Shown: positions 1-9,515, counted from the first letter of the stretch. The stretch is 64,000 nt of DNA from an uncultured Pirellulaceae bacterium (GCA_937929805.1 CALFUT010000012.1:124001-188000); one strand, 5' to 3'. Translations and numbers: made by a program. The notes: a model not told the origin generated them from the sequence alone.

Positions 1-636
1 TCGCCCCAAGCCTTTGTCCTGTAACGCTTCGGCTTCTGCGGCCAGCACGAATGTTCGCGCCGGGGCAATTTCGGTGACGAACGAGTCATTCGAGTGCTCG
101 TAAGTAAACGTCTGAGCACCGATCGCTGGCTCGTTCGGGTAATCCAATTCGAAAGTGAGTCGATATCGGCCATCTGAATTGGGTCGGGCTTCAATCCAAG
201 TCTTGTCATCGCCGACGCGAATCGGATGCGTTACCGTGATCTTGTTGCGAGTTGACGTTTGAGGGACTTTTCCCGCCGTATTCAACACTTTGGTGAATGC
301 TAAGCTGGATCCGTCGCACCCCGGCATCTCGGCACGGTTCACGTGAATTTCGCAGTTGTCGATTTGCAATCCTGCCAGTGCGGCAAGCACGTGTTCGACC
401 ATCTCAACGGCACATCCGTTGTCTACCAACGTGGTGCGACGTGGGCCTTGAATCCGATGCCGGACATCTGCTGAAATCGTAGGTCGGCCGGGTAAGTCAA
501 CACGGACAAAGGTGATGCCGCGGTCTGGCTCTGCCGGATGGAACTCAAGTGTTACATCCTGCCCGCTCCAGAAACCGAACCCGCTTACCGAAACGGTAGA
601 TGCGATGGTTGCTTGTTGTCGAGTTGCTGTGTCCAA
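1..636 (-). CDS. lpxC: UDP-3-O-acyl-N-acetylglucosamine deacetylase (LpxC), C-terminal part outside window
   Basis: LpxC is the zinc-dependent deacetylase that commits UDP-acyl-GlcNAc to lipid A synthesis in the cytoplasm. About 212 residues are visible before the gene leaves the window at base 1. The N-terminal LpxC domain is clear: a beta start ending in GFGFWSGQDV, then the zinc-site segment VEHVLAALAGLQIDNCEIHV with its metal-binding His, then EMPGCDGSSLAF. I chose a TTG start at 636 because GGAAAG lies just upstream and the conserved sequence begins soon after. A GTG at 693 would add 19 residues. It reads in the same frame as the OmpH gene upstream, 87 bases past that gene's stop, and the pair probably forms an envelope operon. 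Many planctomycetes carry an LpxC-FabZ fusion; that part would lie outside the window. Confidence 0.87.
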   Translation of the reverse strand, partial: MDTATRQQATIASTVSVSGFGFWSGQDVTLEFHPAEPDRGITFVRVDLPGRPTISADVRHRIQGPRRTTLVDNGCAVEMVEHVLAALAGLQIDNCEIHVNRAEMPGCDGSSLAFTKVLNTAGKVPQTSTRNKITVTHPIRVGDDKTWIEARPNSDGRYRLTFELDYPNEPAIGAQTFTYEHSNDSFVTEIAPARTFVLAAEAEALQDKGLGR

Positions 637-723
637 GGTCTGACTTTCCGAGCGAATTGATTGGGCGGCGTCCCGTAGGATCTGGGCTGGCACGTTCGCC
701 GTGCACCAACCAAGCAAATGAAA

Positions 724-1296
724 CTATCGAACGACCTTGGGAAGTTCAGCGATCACAGCCGTTGTGATGTCTCGGCTCGGTTGATAGAACACGATCGAAC
801 CATTCACTTTTCGCATAATGCTGGAAGGATTGCCCTTTTGCATTTCGATGTCGTTGTGCCGCAGCACAAGCTGGATCTCGCGGGGCTCGCAATAACTGCT
901 GATCGCCGCTTCTACTTGCTGATACGCCTGGAAATGAAGCTTCGCTTCGCGCTCCATGAGGGTACGCATCTGGTTGCGTTGTTCCACTTCCAACGCGGCC
1001 GACTCTTTAGCCAGTTCTGATTCGGCTTGTTTGAATTCAGCACTGCCGGGCTTGTATTGCTGAAGCACTTCCGCCTTCTTCATCATCTGCTGACGCAGTT
1101 GCAGAGACGCTTGCTTGAATCGCTCCGCTTCTGACTTTAGCGTCTCCAGTTGTCCCGGGAACGTCGGATGGCTTTTGAAAACCTGTCCGATGTCAATCAC
1201 GCTGACACGCGTCTGCGCATCTGCGGAAGCGAATCCGATGAAAAGTGCCAATACCGGGCACGCGAAGAAACCAACTATCAATCGAGTGGTAGTCAC
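724..1296 (-). CDS. OmpH/Skp-family periplasmic chaperone
   Basis: This 190-residue protein has the build of Skp/OmpH, the periplasmic holdase that carries unfolded outer-membrane proteins to the BAM complex. It has a signal peptide ending near ASADA, then the family opening VSVIDIGQVFKSHP, a long charged helical hairpin (about residues 50-125) and a short beta end. The GTG start at 1296 was chosen because AAGGAG sits 8 bases upstream and the signal peptide begins right there; an upstream ATG at 1359 would add 21 residues that do not look like a signal sequence. It lies just upstream of lpxC on the same strand, the usual company of skp in Gram-negative bacteria. Family call is firm; the clients are inferred. 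Confidence 0.85.
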   Translation of the reverse strand: MTTTRLIVGFFACPVLALFIGFASADAQTRVSVIDIGQVFKSHPTFPGQLETLKSEAERFKQASLQLRQQMMKKAEVLQQYKPGSAEFKQAESELAKESAALEVEQRNQMRTLMEREAKLHFQAYQQVEAAISSYCEPREIQLVLRHNDIEMQKGNPSSIMRKVNGSIVFYQPSRDITTAVIAELPKVVR

Positions 1297-1477
1297 TTTC
1301 AGCACTCCTTGCTGTCGTGAGGAAAAATGGTTGCCGTGAGCCATTCCATGGCTACACACCGAAGCAACCTGTCGTCAGGTTTTTTTGGTTGTGGCATTCT
1401 GTCGAGATTCTGAGAACCCGTAAAGACTGATCTTTGTGGGAATCAAAATTTTTGCGAAAGGATGCCAGCATTAATGA

Positions 1478-3349
1478 TTAAGTCGTCGCGGTAAAAGTGT
1501 CTCGCAATTCGTCGGCCAGTTCGCCGTACTGTCCGTAAAACGATTGTGCCAACCAGCCAAGGTAAAGGCTGAGTGCGAAAAATGTGATGAATAAAAACAA
1601 CAGGAATCCGTTGAACTTGTCAGCGCGAGTCTTGGCGGCCGAGATTGCTGCGACTTCACCTTTGACGCGGTTCGCCACCTGTTGGAAATTAGTATTGAGA
1701 TGTGCTCCGTCATAAGATCGCAAAATGTGATCCACGGCGGTTTCCGTCATTAGCGTCCCCGTGACTGAGGTCATGGGAGCCGTTGGGTTAGTGCCCGGCG
1801 TACGTCGATTGTTCTGCTGCTGACTTCCTGGAATTGACGCGCCGTAGTCGCTCATTCGCAGTGGCGTTTGTTGGTTCGTGTCCCGGTAGATTGTTTCGTC
1901 GACTGGATTATTTCGTCGGTCAGCCAGTCGATCTTGAGTGGCCAATCGTGTTCGGTCTATTTCTGATTGTGCCAACCGAAAACGCAAGCGCTCGTTCTCA
2001 ACTGCCACTTTCTTGAGTTCAAGATGAGCGGCATCGGTTGTTGAAATTTGGTTGCGGTAGGGATCGAGGTATCGATCCGGGTAAGCGGTGGCAACTCCAG
2101 AACCGAACAGCGGGTCCAAGATCGACGATCGATTGAGATCTCGATCTGAGGGCAACGGCGTTCGCTGCCCGTAAGATGTGTAAAGACCGTCGTCGAGTGG
2201 TCGGCGGCGTGCAAACGATGTCTGGTCGACGGAGGTACGACTACGAAGTTGGTTAAGCACCCTCGCGCGGTCAGCATCGGCAGTTAACGCCCGTTGCTCA
2301 GCGGCAAGTGCCTTGCGTCGCATGAGTTCTAGTTCCGCCTCGTGACGTTGACGCGCAGTTCGAATCTGATGCGTCGATGTTGCAAGGGCATCGATGTCTT
2401 GATCGGTTAGCTGAAAGTTGTGGATGTTCTGGTTTGCGTCAGTGTCACGATTCAGTCGTGGTCCGCTCCAGTTATGGTCTTGGTCGTCACGCTTGCGATC
2501 GATACCAAAGGTCCGCGTCGTGTCGATCTGGTGCTTCAAATTCAATTCGCGTTGACGCGCGAGCTGTTCTTGGTAGTCAGCTTCACGTTGTCGAGCAAGC
2601 TCTTCTTGGCGATCGATTTCTCGCTGACGGTCTAGCAATCGCTGTTGCTCAAAGAATCGATCGTTGTCGCTTTGCAGCGTATTCAACGAGCGATCTTGAT
2701 CATTGTTTTGAGCCGTCGTGTCAAAATCGTCTCGTGTAAGCGGATTCGTGCGTCGGATAGGTTGACGGTCACCACCAAACACATTGTCTGTCCCTGAGTT
2801 GAGCCGATCGGTTCCCGTTTGGCGATCAGCCAAGTTGTCGGAAATTGCTGTGCGTGCACCTGAAGAAGGAACGAATTTTAGAGCGACTTGTTGGTATTTT
2901 CCCATTTCGCCTGGACGATACTCGTATTGCAGGCCCTCTGTTTTTAAACGCTCTAAGCCCACTTCGTCTAGCGTGAAATGTAACACGCCGTTGCCAGACA
3001 TATAGTTGGGCTTTAAGTTCTTTGGGACTTCGTCAACGCGAGGTTTTACCATCGTTGGATCGTCAAACATCATCACGATGCCATTGGTGACATCCTTCAA
3101 ATCGATCCTCGCTTCAAGTGTTTGTCCTGACTTGATCGCGTCAATCATATTGGCGTCAATGTCCAACTGCATGACTTGCTCAACCGAGCCCGTTTGAGGG
3201 GCTCGTGAGCTCGAAAGCGATGGCGGTGGACTTGTGACGCGAGTGGAATCGGTACGATTGTTTTCGAAAACCGACTGCGATCCTTGCTGCTGGCCAACGA
3301 CCATCCCGGTCAGGCTCAACATGAACACGATTACCAAACATTCCTTCAT
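1478..3349 (-). CDS. Secreted or membrane-anchored coiled-coil protein of unknown function
   Basis: I do not recognise a family. The 623-residue protein starts with a signal peptide (KECLVIVFMLSLTGMVVG). A folded-looking stretch follows (about residues 55-165, rich in hydrophobic/charged alternation), then a long Gln/Arg/Asp-rich region with runs such as RQREIDRQEELARQREAD that should form coiled coil. Near the C-terminus there is one strong membrane helix (FLLFLFITFFALSLYLGWLA) followed by about 25 acidic residues. The likely topology is a large periplasmic part held by one C-terminal anchor. The ATG at 3349 has GGAGC 6 bases upstream and begins the signal peptide, so the upstream in-frame ATG at 3385 is less likely. 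It is 181 bases upstream of the OmpH gene and on the same strand, so an envelope role is plausible but unproven. Confidence 0.7.
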   Translation of the reverse strand: MKECLVIVFMLSLTGMVVGQQQGSQSVFENNRTDSTRVTSPPPSLSSSRAPQTGSVEQVMQLDIDANMIDAIKSGQTLEARIDLKDVTNGIVMMFDDPTMVKPRVDEVPKNLKPNYMSGNGVLHFTLDEVGLERLKTEGLQYEYRPGEMGKYQQVALKFVPSSGARTAISDNLADRQTGTDRLNSGTDNVFGGDRQPIRRTNPLTRDDFDTTAQNNDQDRSLNTLQSDNDRFFEQQRLLDRQREIDRQEELARQREADYQEQLARQRELNLKHQIDTTRTFGIDRKRDDQDHNWSGPRLNRDTDANQNIHNFQLTDQDIDALATSTHQIRTARQRHEAELELMRRKALAAEQRALTADADRARVLNQLRSRTSVDQTSFARRRPLDDGLYTSYGQRTPLPSDRDLNRSSILDPLFGSGVATAYPDRYLDPYRNQISTTDAAHLELKKVAVENERLRFRLAQSEIDRTRLATQDRLADRRNNPVDETIYRDTNQQTPLRMSDYGASIPGSQQQNNRRTPGTNPTAPMTSVTGTLMTETAVDHILRSYDGAHLNTNFQQVANRVKGEVAAISAAKTRADKFNGFLLFLFITFFALSLYLGWLAQSFYGQYGELADELRDTFTATT

Positions 3350-3607
3350 GGAATTGCTCCAGCTATATTTTTCCCAATGCTCCAACGGCGAAACTGCCAG
3401 TTGTCGAGGCCCGGTATAATAACGGCGAACCGGATAACGGGTAAATAGAGATATTTCAGGCAGTTTGGGCGGTGAAGCGGGGTTCAGGACTCAAGATCTG
3501 GGCGGCTTGCGGGGATTGGGCGGCCTGCGAACGAGTGGTTGTTCAGCATGGGAGCTGAATACTCGGGTTCACTTTAGGGGTACAGAGTTTGGCCTGAGCA
3601 ATCAGGG

Positions 3608-3743
<136 letters not shown>

Positions 3744-3774
3744 TCACACCAACCGTTTTCCCAAAGCCAATATT

Positions 3775-4734
3775 TTGAATTCCAGCTCAGCCAAAACCTC
3801 TCCCTCTGAACCGCCGAGAGACTGGATAGCGATCGCTAGGATTTTGATCGCGATCGTCGTTATCGCCGCGATTGGGTTCACCGTCTGGAACGCGGTTGGT
3901 CAACTCAAAGAGAGACAATTTCAATTCAGTCGAATTAACTACCTGTGGTGGGCGGCAGCGATACTTTGCTTCATCGCGAGCATGTCGCTTTCCGCGATTT
4001 TCTGGCATCGACTGCTTCACGCGATGAACCAACAGCCGACGCTGAAAGAATCGATGGGTGCATTCTTCATCAGTCAGCTGGGAAAATACGTTCCGGGGAA
4101 GGCGATGGTTGTTGTCTTGCGGACGGATCGTATTCGAAGTGACCGGGTGACGATCGGGCCGGCCATCGTGAGCGTTTTCATTGAGACGCTAACTTGGGTG
4201 TTCACGGGTTCCATCATCGCCAGCGTGCTCTTGTTCTTTCGGTTTGAGAACCGAGTCCTTCAGGCCATTGCCGTTTCCATGATGATCGTTGCTGGCGTCT
4301 TGACCGCCCCGCCCGTTATTCGCTGGTTCGCTCATCGGCTGGGCCACGTAAAAGGAAAAAAGACAGGCAAGGTAATGCTCGGATTGACCGCCAAAACGAT
4401 GGCACCCGGCTGGCTGTTACTTTCGATCGGCTGGTGTCTGAGCGGATTGAGTCTCTGGTTGGTGCTCAAAGGTTTACCTGAGATCAAGGTCTTGCCGCAA
4501 GATTACTGGCTGTGCCTGACTTGTGTAACGCTTGCCGGAACCGCCGGTTTCGTATCTTTGCTTCCCGGCGGGCTAGGTGTGCGGGAGCTGGTGATGATTC
4601 CTCTCCTTTCCACCCGGTTCGATTCTGCCGTGGTAGTAGTTGCAGTCGTTGCAATACGCATGGTCTGGCTGGTTTCTGAATTGTTTTCCGCCGCAGTTGC
4701 TCGTGTCGAAACCAAAAGGCAGGCCGTGGGTTAA
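3775..4734 (+). CDS. UPF0104/lysylphosphatidylglycerol synthase TM-region family membrane protein
   Basis: A 319-residue polytopic inner-membrane protein with about eight membrane helices. It carries the family motif LLPGGLGVREL near residue 265 and an early G-K-Y-V-P-G-K motif near residue 105, both typical of the YbhN/AglD-like family related to the flippase domain of MprF. Members are thought to move lipid-linked substrates or to work with lipid-linked glycosyltransferases. It has no synthase (acyltransferase) domain. The start is a TTG at 3775, immediately after the heptamer tract, without a clear ribosome binding site. It is followed after 59 bases by a GT2 dolichyl-phosphate-mannose-synthase-like enzyme, so a joint role in polyprenyl-linked sugar handling is likely. 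Exact substrate unknown. Confidence 0.8.
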   Translation: MNSSSAKTSPSEPPRDWIAIARILIAIVVIAAIGFTVWNAVGQLKERQFQFSRINYLWWAAAILCFIASMSLSAIFWHRLLHAMNQQPTLKESMGAFFISQLGKYVPGKAMVVVLRTDRIRSDRVTIGPAIVSVFIETLTWVFTGSIIASVLLFFRFENRVLQAIAVSMMIVAGVLTAPPVIRWFAHRLGHVKGKKTGKVMLGLTAKTMAPGWLLLSIGWCLSGLSLWLVLKGLPEIKVLPQDYWLCLTCVTLAGTAGFVSLLPGGLGVRELVMIPLLSTRFDSAVVVVAVVAIRMVWLVSELFSAAVARVETKRQAVG

Positions 4735-4793
4735 CGTAAAGTACACATCAAGCTATTTTACTTCGACAGGCTTTCATTTACCGCTCAGCCAGC

Positions 4794-5795
4794 GTGAGTT
4801 CGATCATGCCGCAGCTTTCGATTATTGTTCCCGTTTGCAACGAAGAAGATTCGCTGCGCGAGTTGCATCGAGAGATCAGCGAGGTCGTTGAGGCCAATGG
4901 TTATGACGCTGAAATGATTTTTGTCGATGACGGGTCGACCGATCAATCGTGGCAGCGAATGAGTGATCTTGCGGTTGACGATTCGCGAGTTCAGTGCATT
5001 CGGTTTCGCAAGAACTTTGGCAAAGCGGCCGCATTACGAGCCGGTGCCGAACACAGCGGTGGCGAACTGGTTGTTACGATGGATGCTGACTTGCAAGACG
5101 ACCCGGCGGAGATTCCGAAGCTGATCTCAGCCTTGGGCGAGGAAAACGATTTGGTCAGCGGCTGGAAACAGGTTCGCAACGATCCGCTGGATAAAACACT
5201 GCCTTCAAAAATATTTAACTGGTTGATCGGATGGTTGACCGGTGTCAAATTGCATGATCACAACTGTGGCTTCAAGATCTATCGTCGTGAAATCTTTGAC
5301 GAAGTGAAGCTGTACGGCGAAATGCATCGTTTTGTCCCGGTGCTGGCGGCATCGCGCGGGTTTAACGTGACGGAAATGGCGGTCAATCATCGTGCCAGAA
5401 AGCATGGGGTTTCCAAGTACGGCTGGGCTCGTCTACCAAAAGGTTTTCTTGATTTGTTGACGGTTTCTTTTCTAACCGGCTTTAGCCAACGGCCGCAGCA
5501 CCTGCTGGGAGGCTTTGGGTTGCTTGCGTTTACCGCGGGATTCCTTGGCATGTTCTGGATGGCGATCTACTGGGTGCTGAGAATGGCTTTCTATCCGGAA
5601 TGGGCTCCGTTGCATCAGCGGCCAATCGTGTTGTATTCGTTGGGTGCGTTGTTGCTGGGGGCGCAGGTGTTGTGTATTGGGTTCCTAGCGGAATTGATTA
5701 CTTCGCGGAATCAAGTTCAGAACGAACCTTATTCGATCGCTAAGCACATCGGTGGAAACCGCGAAGATCGTTCAGAAAGCGAACGCAATGGTTGA
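4794..5795 (+). CDS. GT2 family glycosyltransferase, DPM1/GtrB-like, with C-terminal membrane helices
   Basis: A 333-residue enzyme of the polyprenyl-phosphate sugar synthase type. The GT-A fold is clear: SIIVPVCNEEDSL near the N-terminus, VDDGSTD near residue 45, and DADLQDDP near residue 98 as the metal/nucleotide-binding motif. Further on, HRARKHGVSKYGW is the conserved loop before two C-terminal membrane helices (about residues 235-265 and 280-305). Such enzymes transfer a sugar from a nucleotide donor to a lipid phosphate at the cytoplasmic face. The start is GTG at 4794, with an ATG four codons later as an equal alternative. Its end overlaps the next gene. The neighbours suggest a pathway in which this enzyme makes a lipid-linked sugar used by the GT-C-like protein downstream. 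Confidence 0.9.
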   Translation: MSSIMPQLSIIVPVCNEEDSLRELHREISEVVEANGYDAEMIFVDDGSTDQSWQRMSDLAVDDSRVQCIRFRKNFGKAAALRAGAEHSGGELVVTMDADLQDDPAEIPKLISALGEENDLVSGWKQVRNDPLDKTLPSKIFNWLIGWLTGVKLHDHNCGFKIYRREIFDEVKLYGEMHRFVPVLAASRGFNVTEMAVNHRARKHGVSKYGWARLPKGFLDLLTVSFLTGFSQRPQHLLGGFGLLAFTAGFLGMFWMAIYWVLRMAFYPEWAPLHQRPIVLYSLGALLLGAQVLCIGFLAELITSRNQVQNEPYSIAKHIGGNREDRSESERNG

Positions 5796-7461
5796 ACATA
5801 ATTCCGCCGAGGCATGTCCGGCCGAGCTTCCCAATTTTTGTGCTCAGCGCCACTGGGCTATTTTCTGGTTGCTGATCATTTGTTCGACCGTCACTTTGGT
5901 CGGCCGAATCGTAACGGTTCGGAATTATGACACGCGTGGCGAGTCGACTTTTTTCAGCGCGAACGATCGTAGTCGCTGGTGTACCGTTCGCTCGCTGGGA
6001 GACGAAGGGGTTTACGCGATCGATCATGTCATTGGTCGTGATCAGCCCATCCATTGGGATACGATTGATAAAGTTCAACATGTCGGAACGGATGGGCGAA
6101 TGCATTCGTATTCCAGCAAGCCAACACTTTTTCCGACCCTTGTTTCTTACAAATATCGCATCGTCAAATGGCTGACGGGGCTTTCAATTGGTCAGAACCC
6201 GGTGACCGTGTCGAGGATCTTGCTGATCCTGACCAACGCAATTCCCTGGGCTGTTTTCCTGTGGTTCTTTGCAAAATTCATCAACAGCGTGCCGGTGCGC
6301 GATTGGGCTCGATACTATTTGCTGGCTTGCGCCGGGTTCGCAACGTTCTTGGGAACATTCTCGAATAGTTTGAACAATCATGTTCCCGCCGCGATCTGCG
6401 TGATGATCGCGTTGTATTTTCTTTCTCAAATTTGGCGATTAGCCAATGATCGCTGGTGGGCGTTTGCTTGTGCTGGTTTGTTTTCGACCTTCGCGTTTTC
6501 GTTTGAGCTTCCGGCGGCTGCCTTCACTTGCTGTGCCGGGTTGCTTTGTCTGATCAGATCGCCCTGGAAAACGTTTACCTCTTTCGTCCCCGCTGCGTTG
6601 TTGGTTGTTGCCGGCATGGTTGGTACAAACTACGTGGCGCACGGCGATTGGCGTCCGGCTTATGCCCATCGTTCCGACGGGGCCGTTTTCAAAATATTTG
6701 CGGCGGACGATGTTGAGCAAGTGACTGAAACGCTAGATCGTTTGGATTGGAAGGCGTTACCGAACGAGTTTGCTGAAGCGGCAACCACGCTAGAGATTCG
6801 TTCGCCTCGGCTTGAGCCGGATCGGTGGCCGGGTACGGACCCAGCGATCAAACGTTGGGTCGTGCGGGATCAAGACTCGGCCAATCAAATGGCGATCTCG
6901 CTGGCCAATGACTCTGCGGGTGTTTTTCGGTTTCACCGCTGGGGCAACTGGTACGACTACCCCAAAAGTTATTGGCTTTCGAGCAACAAGCGGAAGTCGC
7001 AGGTTGACCAAGGGCAAGCTTCTCGTGAGACCTACTTGTTTCATTCCCTGTTCGGGCATCATGGAATTTTTACACTGACCCCGATTTGGCTGCTGGCGTT
7101 GGCCGGGATGGTGTCGTTAGCGTTCGGTGCGAAAATGGCGGGCCGCTTTACGATGAAATGGCTCGGATGGATGGCGATTGCTTTGACCGTTGTCGTGATC
7201 GGTTTCTACATCAATCAGCCGACGATCAACCGAAACTACGGTGGAGTTTCCAGCTGCCTGCGCTGGGTGCTGTGGCTGGCTCCGCTGTGGCTGGCGTCCA
7301 TGTTACCAGTCGTTGATTGGCTGAGCAGTTCACGCAAGGGCCAAGCATTCTGTCTGGTGCTGCTGGTCGTCAGCGCTCTTTCCGCCATCGTATCGATGGA
7401 CAACCCGTGGACTCATCCTTGGTTGTACGACATTTGGGATTGGACTGGGCTGCCAAAGTAG
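5788..7461 (+). CDS. Large polytopic membrane protein, GT-C glycosyltransferase-like
   Basis: A roughly 557-residue integral membrane protein with one N-terminal helix, a soluble segment, a block of about seven or eight helices (residues 120-300), a second soluble domain (about 310-430) and five C-terminal helices. The early acidic loop followed by SKPTLFPTLVSY and many helices resembles GT-C glycosyltransferases, which use lipid-linked sugars at the outer face of the membrane. I see no definitive signature, so this is inference from layout and from the GT2 neighbour. I use the ATG at 5788, which overlaps the stop of the glycosyltransferase by 8 bases (translational coupling); a GTG at 5752 is possible. 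A decayed copy of its last 140 bases is found at 9385-9497. Confidence 0.7.
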   Translation: MVEHNSAEACPAELPNFCAQRHWAIFWLLIICSTVTLVGRIVTVRNYDTRGESTFFSANDRSRWCTVRSLGDEGVYAIDHVIGRDQPIHWDTIDKVQHVGTDGRMHSYSSKPTLFPTLVSYKYRIVKWLTGLSIGQNPVTVSRILLILTNAIPWAVFLWFFAKFINSVPVRDWARYYLLACAGFATFLGTFSNSLNNHVPAAICVMIALYFLSQIWRLANDRWWAFACAGLFSTFAFSFELPAAAFTCCAGLLCLIRSPWKTFTSFVPAALLVVAGMVGTNYVAHGDWRPAYAHRSDGAVFKIFAADDVEQVTETLDRLDWKALPNEFAEAATTLEIRSPRLEPDRWPGTDPAIKRWVVRDQDSANQMAISLANDSAGVFRFHRWGNWYDYPKSYWLSSNKRKSQVDQGQASRETYLFHSLFGHHGIFTLTPIWLLALAGMVSLAFGAKMAGRFTMKWLGWMAIALTVVVIGFYINQPTINRNYGGVSSCLRWVLWLAPLWLASMLPVVDWLSSSRKGQAFCLVLLVVSALSAIVSMDNPWTHPWLYDIWDWTGLPK

Positions 7462-7602
7462 CGATGCGATCGAGGAGATACGTCGCTGGATTGTTCTGAG
7501 TGATAGGCGTGCCGACTCGTGACAAAGACATGCAGCATAGAGCCAATGCGGCGACGAAGATGGCAACAGCAAGGCGTTCGTTATTCGGTCGTCGTTTCGG
7601 TG

Positions 7603-8451
7603 CTATTGATCTAAACGAGGAACTTGGACATTCCGCATGCCATTGAAGATTTCAAGGACGACGGCAATCGCAAATGCGAACGCGATCAGCAGTTGGATGG
7701 CTCCAGCCCATCCGATGTCAAATCGATCCAATCCATTAAAGGTTTGCCACATGCTAAACAGTAGAAATACTGCCATTGACGAAACGGCGTATTTCACGGC
7801 TTGGATTTGGCGATGTTCGTGAATTTTAAGCCGCGACATTGCCCACACCAACATTGGCAAATATTGAATCGCGTGGATGGTGATGCCATGCGGGAACTTC
7901 ATCACGCCAGCTTTGCCGAATGTTGTTGGTGACATGTTTAGGCTAACCAGATATTCTCCGTAGAACAGGATGAAGAAACCAAGCCCGCATGAAACCAATA
8001 AGAATACCATGCCGCTTCGAATGGCAAACTTCATGCTGGTCGTCGCGTTCAGATCTGAAAAACTTCGCCTTGCTAGGTCGAAGATTGCCACTGAAGCAAG
8101 GATGATTAGAAAAGTGATTGAGCGATCCAGAACTAAGTCGAATGCGGAGGCGTGGTTGAAATGAGACGCCTCACCTCTCCAATATTGCATCGTGATAAGG
8201 CCAACTTCTATCAATAACGAGGCGGAAAGAATCGGCCCTAACCAACGGTCGTAATTGGTGGGCGTGAGCTTCGAATAAATCCAGCCAAGGGAGATTAGGG
8301 TGACTCCTGTCGAGACACCAAATAGGATGGGCTTGCGGATCGATAAAGGGCCCTCCCAAGTTTCGCCGGTGGCTAACCAAAACAATGCGTGAATTAACCC
8401 CAAAACAATCATGGTTGCTCCAGAAATGACCATCAACTTCGATGGGTTCAT
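7603..8451 (-). CDS. Multi-pass membrane protein of unknown function
   Basis: A 282-residue hydrophobic protein with about eight membrane helices evenly spread along its length. I do not recognise a named family. Visible features that may be conserved are RKPILFG after the first helix, WRGEASHFN near residue 91, and a hydrophilic FNGLDRFDIGW between the last two helices. The His in HFN and the paired charged residues could line a polar site. The gene stands alone between convergent and divergent neighbours, with 151 bases to the end of the plus-strand gene on its left. No ribosome binding site is obvious at the ATG (8451). Confidence 0.7.
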   Translation of the reverse strand: MNPSKLMVISGATMIVLGLIHALFWLATGETWEGPLSIRKPILFGVSTGVTLISLGWIYSKLTPTNYDRWLGPILSASLLIEVGLITMQYWRGEASHFNHASAFDLVLDRSITFLIILASVAIFDLARRSFSDLNATTSMKFAIRSGMVFLLVSCGLGFFILFYGEYLVSLNMSPTTFGKAGVMKFPHGITIHAIQYLPMLVWAMSRLKIHEHRQIQAVKYAVSSMAVFLLFSMWQTFNGLDRFDIGWAGAIQLLIAFAFAIAVVLEIFNGMRNVQVPRLDQ

Positions 8452-8524
8452 GGCAAGGCCGAACTTTGTTGGCGAGGGATGCTTGGAACGAGCAAGATTT
8501 TAAAAGCTTACTTGAGGGACGCGG

Positions 8525-8767
8525 CTACAAGGAGTACGCATCGCTTACTTGCACCAAAGCCCACGTGTCAAGCGAATGGCGAAGCGATAGCCGGTTGCAT
8601 CGCTGCAAGTCGTCATGGGCCTCGTCATAACTGGCGACAGGCGTTCTAGAAACGACTCGTGCTGCCCGAGGTTTGTCAAAATAGTTCTTGGGACGAAAGC
8701 CCTCTGGCTTTTCTACGATCAGAAAAAAGAGGTCGGGTTGGCCTTGGGAAATTCGGTTTTTGAACAT
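8525..8767 (-). CDS. Small conserved-looking hypothetical protein
   Basis: An 80-residue soluble protein. The central part (PRAARVVSRTPVASYDEAHD, then DLQRCNRLSLRHSLDTWALV) reads like a compact domain: basic N-half, then a helix with RCNRLSL and a final strand WALVQV. I recall small planctomycete proteins of this kind, but cannot give a function. It starts with ATG at 8767 and no clear ribosome binding site. It is oriented like the membrane protein gene 73 bases downstream, so the two may be co-transcribed. Treat it as probable rather than certain. Confidence 0.6.
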   Translation of the reverse strand: MFKNRISQGQPDLFFLIVEKPEGFRPKNYFDKPRAARVVSRTPVASYDEAHDDLQRCNRLSLRHSLDTWALVQVSDAYSL

Positions 8768-8943
8768 GATAGGTCGCTGTTTATCTGTTGCGCTGTCTGC
8801 CTAGTTTATTAACTGCGATTTAGAGGGTTATTTAACAGGACTCGGGCTCTGTTGTTGGTGGCGGAATGCTGCGGTACCGGGACACGGGATCGCGGAAAAG
8901 CGATTGAAGCACCGCGGGAAGTCTTTTATCGGAGTTTAATCAG

Positions 8944-9288
8944 ATGCCCACAATTACGTTTGACGGCCAAGTTGCGGAATGCGAGTCAGGAGACAATCTG
9001 CGGCGTGTTTTGATGGAAAAGAGTCTGCCCCTTTACAGCGGCGTGGCAGCACTGATCCATTGCCGTGGAATGAGAACGTGCGGAACTTGTGCCGTAAGTG
9101 TCGAGGGTGAGGTTTCTCCAATGACGAAGATTGAACATTGGCGACTGGGTTTCCCGCCCCACAAGCGTTCGAAAACCTCGGCGAACAATTTGCGGCTGGC
9201 GTGTCAGTGCAAAGTCTTGGGTGATCTGAAATTGAAGAAACTGCAGGGCATGTGGGGCAGTAGGGTTTTGAACGAGACAGATCATTAG
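8944..9288 (+). CDS. [2Fe-2S] ferredoxin, adrenodoxin-like cysteine spacing
   Basis: A 114-residue plant/adrenodoxin-type ferredoxin. The N-terminal strand ITFDGQVAECESGDNLRRVL is the usual ferredoxin opening. Three cluster cysteines come in CRGMRTCGTC (C-X5-C-X2-C, the adrenodoxin spacing rather than the plant C-X4), and the fourth is in LRLACQC near residue 83. The loop between them is longer and more basic than in classical adrenodoxins (HWRLGFPPHKRSK), and the C-terminal tail is short. It would carry electrons for an unknown oxygenase or reductase; no partner is adjacent. ATG start at 8944. Confident on fold and cofactor. Confidence 0.88.
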   Translation: MPTITFDGQVAECESGDNLRRVLMEKSLPLYSGVAALIHCRGMRTCGTCAVSVEGEVSPMTKIEHWRLGFPPHKRSKTSANNLRLACQCKVLGDLKLKKLQGMWGSRVLNETDH

Positions 9289-9384
9289 AACGCTCATTTG
9301 TCAAAGAACGCGTCTCATCATCTCGTAGACCACCGCGTCGGATTTCGATTGATGTAGGTTGCAGCGTCTGGCGCTATCCTTGGT

Positions 9385-9497
9385 GGATTGGTTGAGCAAT
9401 TCACGCAAAGGCCAGCATTCTGCTTGGTGTTGTTGGTCGTCAGCGTTCTTTCGGCAATGGTATCGATACTTGGGATTAGACGGTGCTGCAGAAGTAG
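9385..9497 (+). pseudogene. Decayed fragment duplicated from the 3' end of the GT-C-like gene
   Basis: This stretch aligns with 7315-7461, the last codons and stop of the membrane protein ending at 7461. It begins with codons for DWLSNSRKGQ (DWLSSSRKGQ in the intact gene), then loses one A and shifts frame. It continues with high similarity through the part encoding the last membrane helix, lacks about 34 bases, and ends with the same GGGATT...GAAGTAG finish. No start or upstream body of the gene is present, so it is a dead remnant of a duplication or of a lost paralogue. Confidence 0.85.
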
Positions 9498-9515
9498 ATG
9501 ACGGGTCCGAATTAA

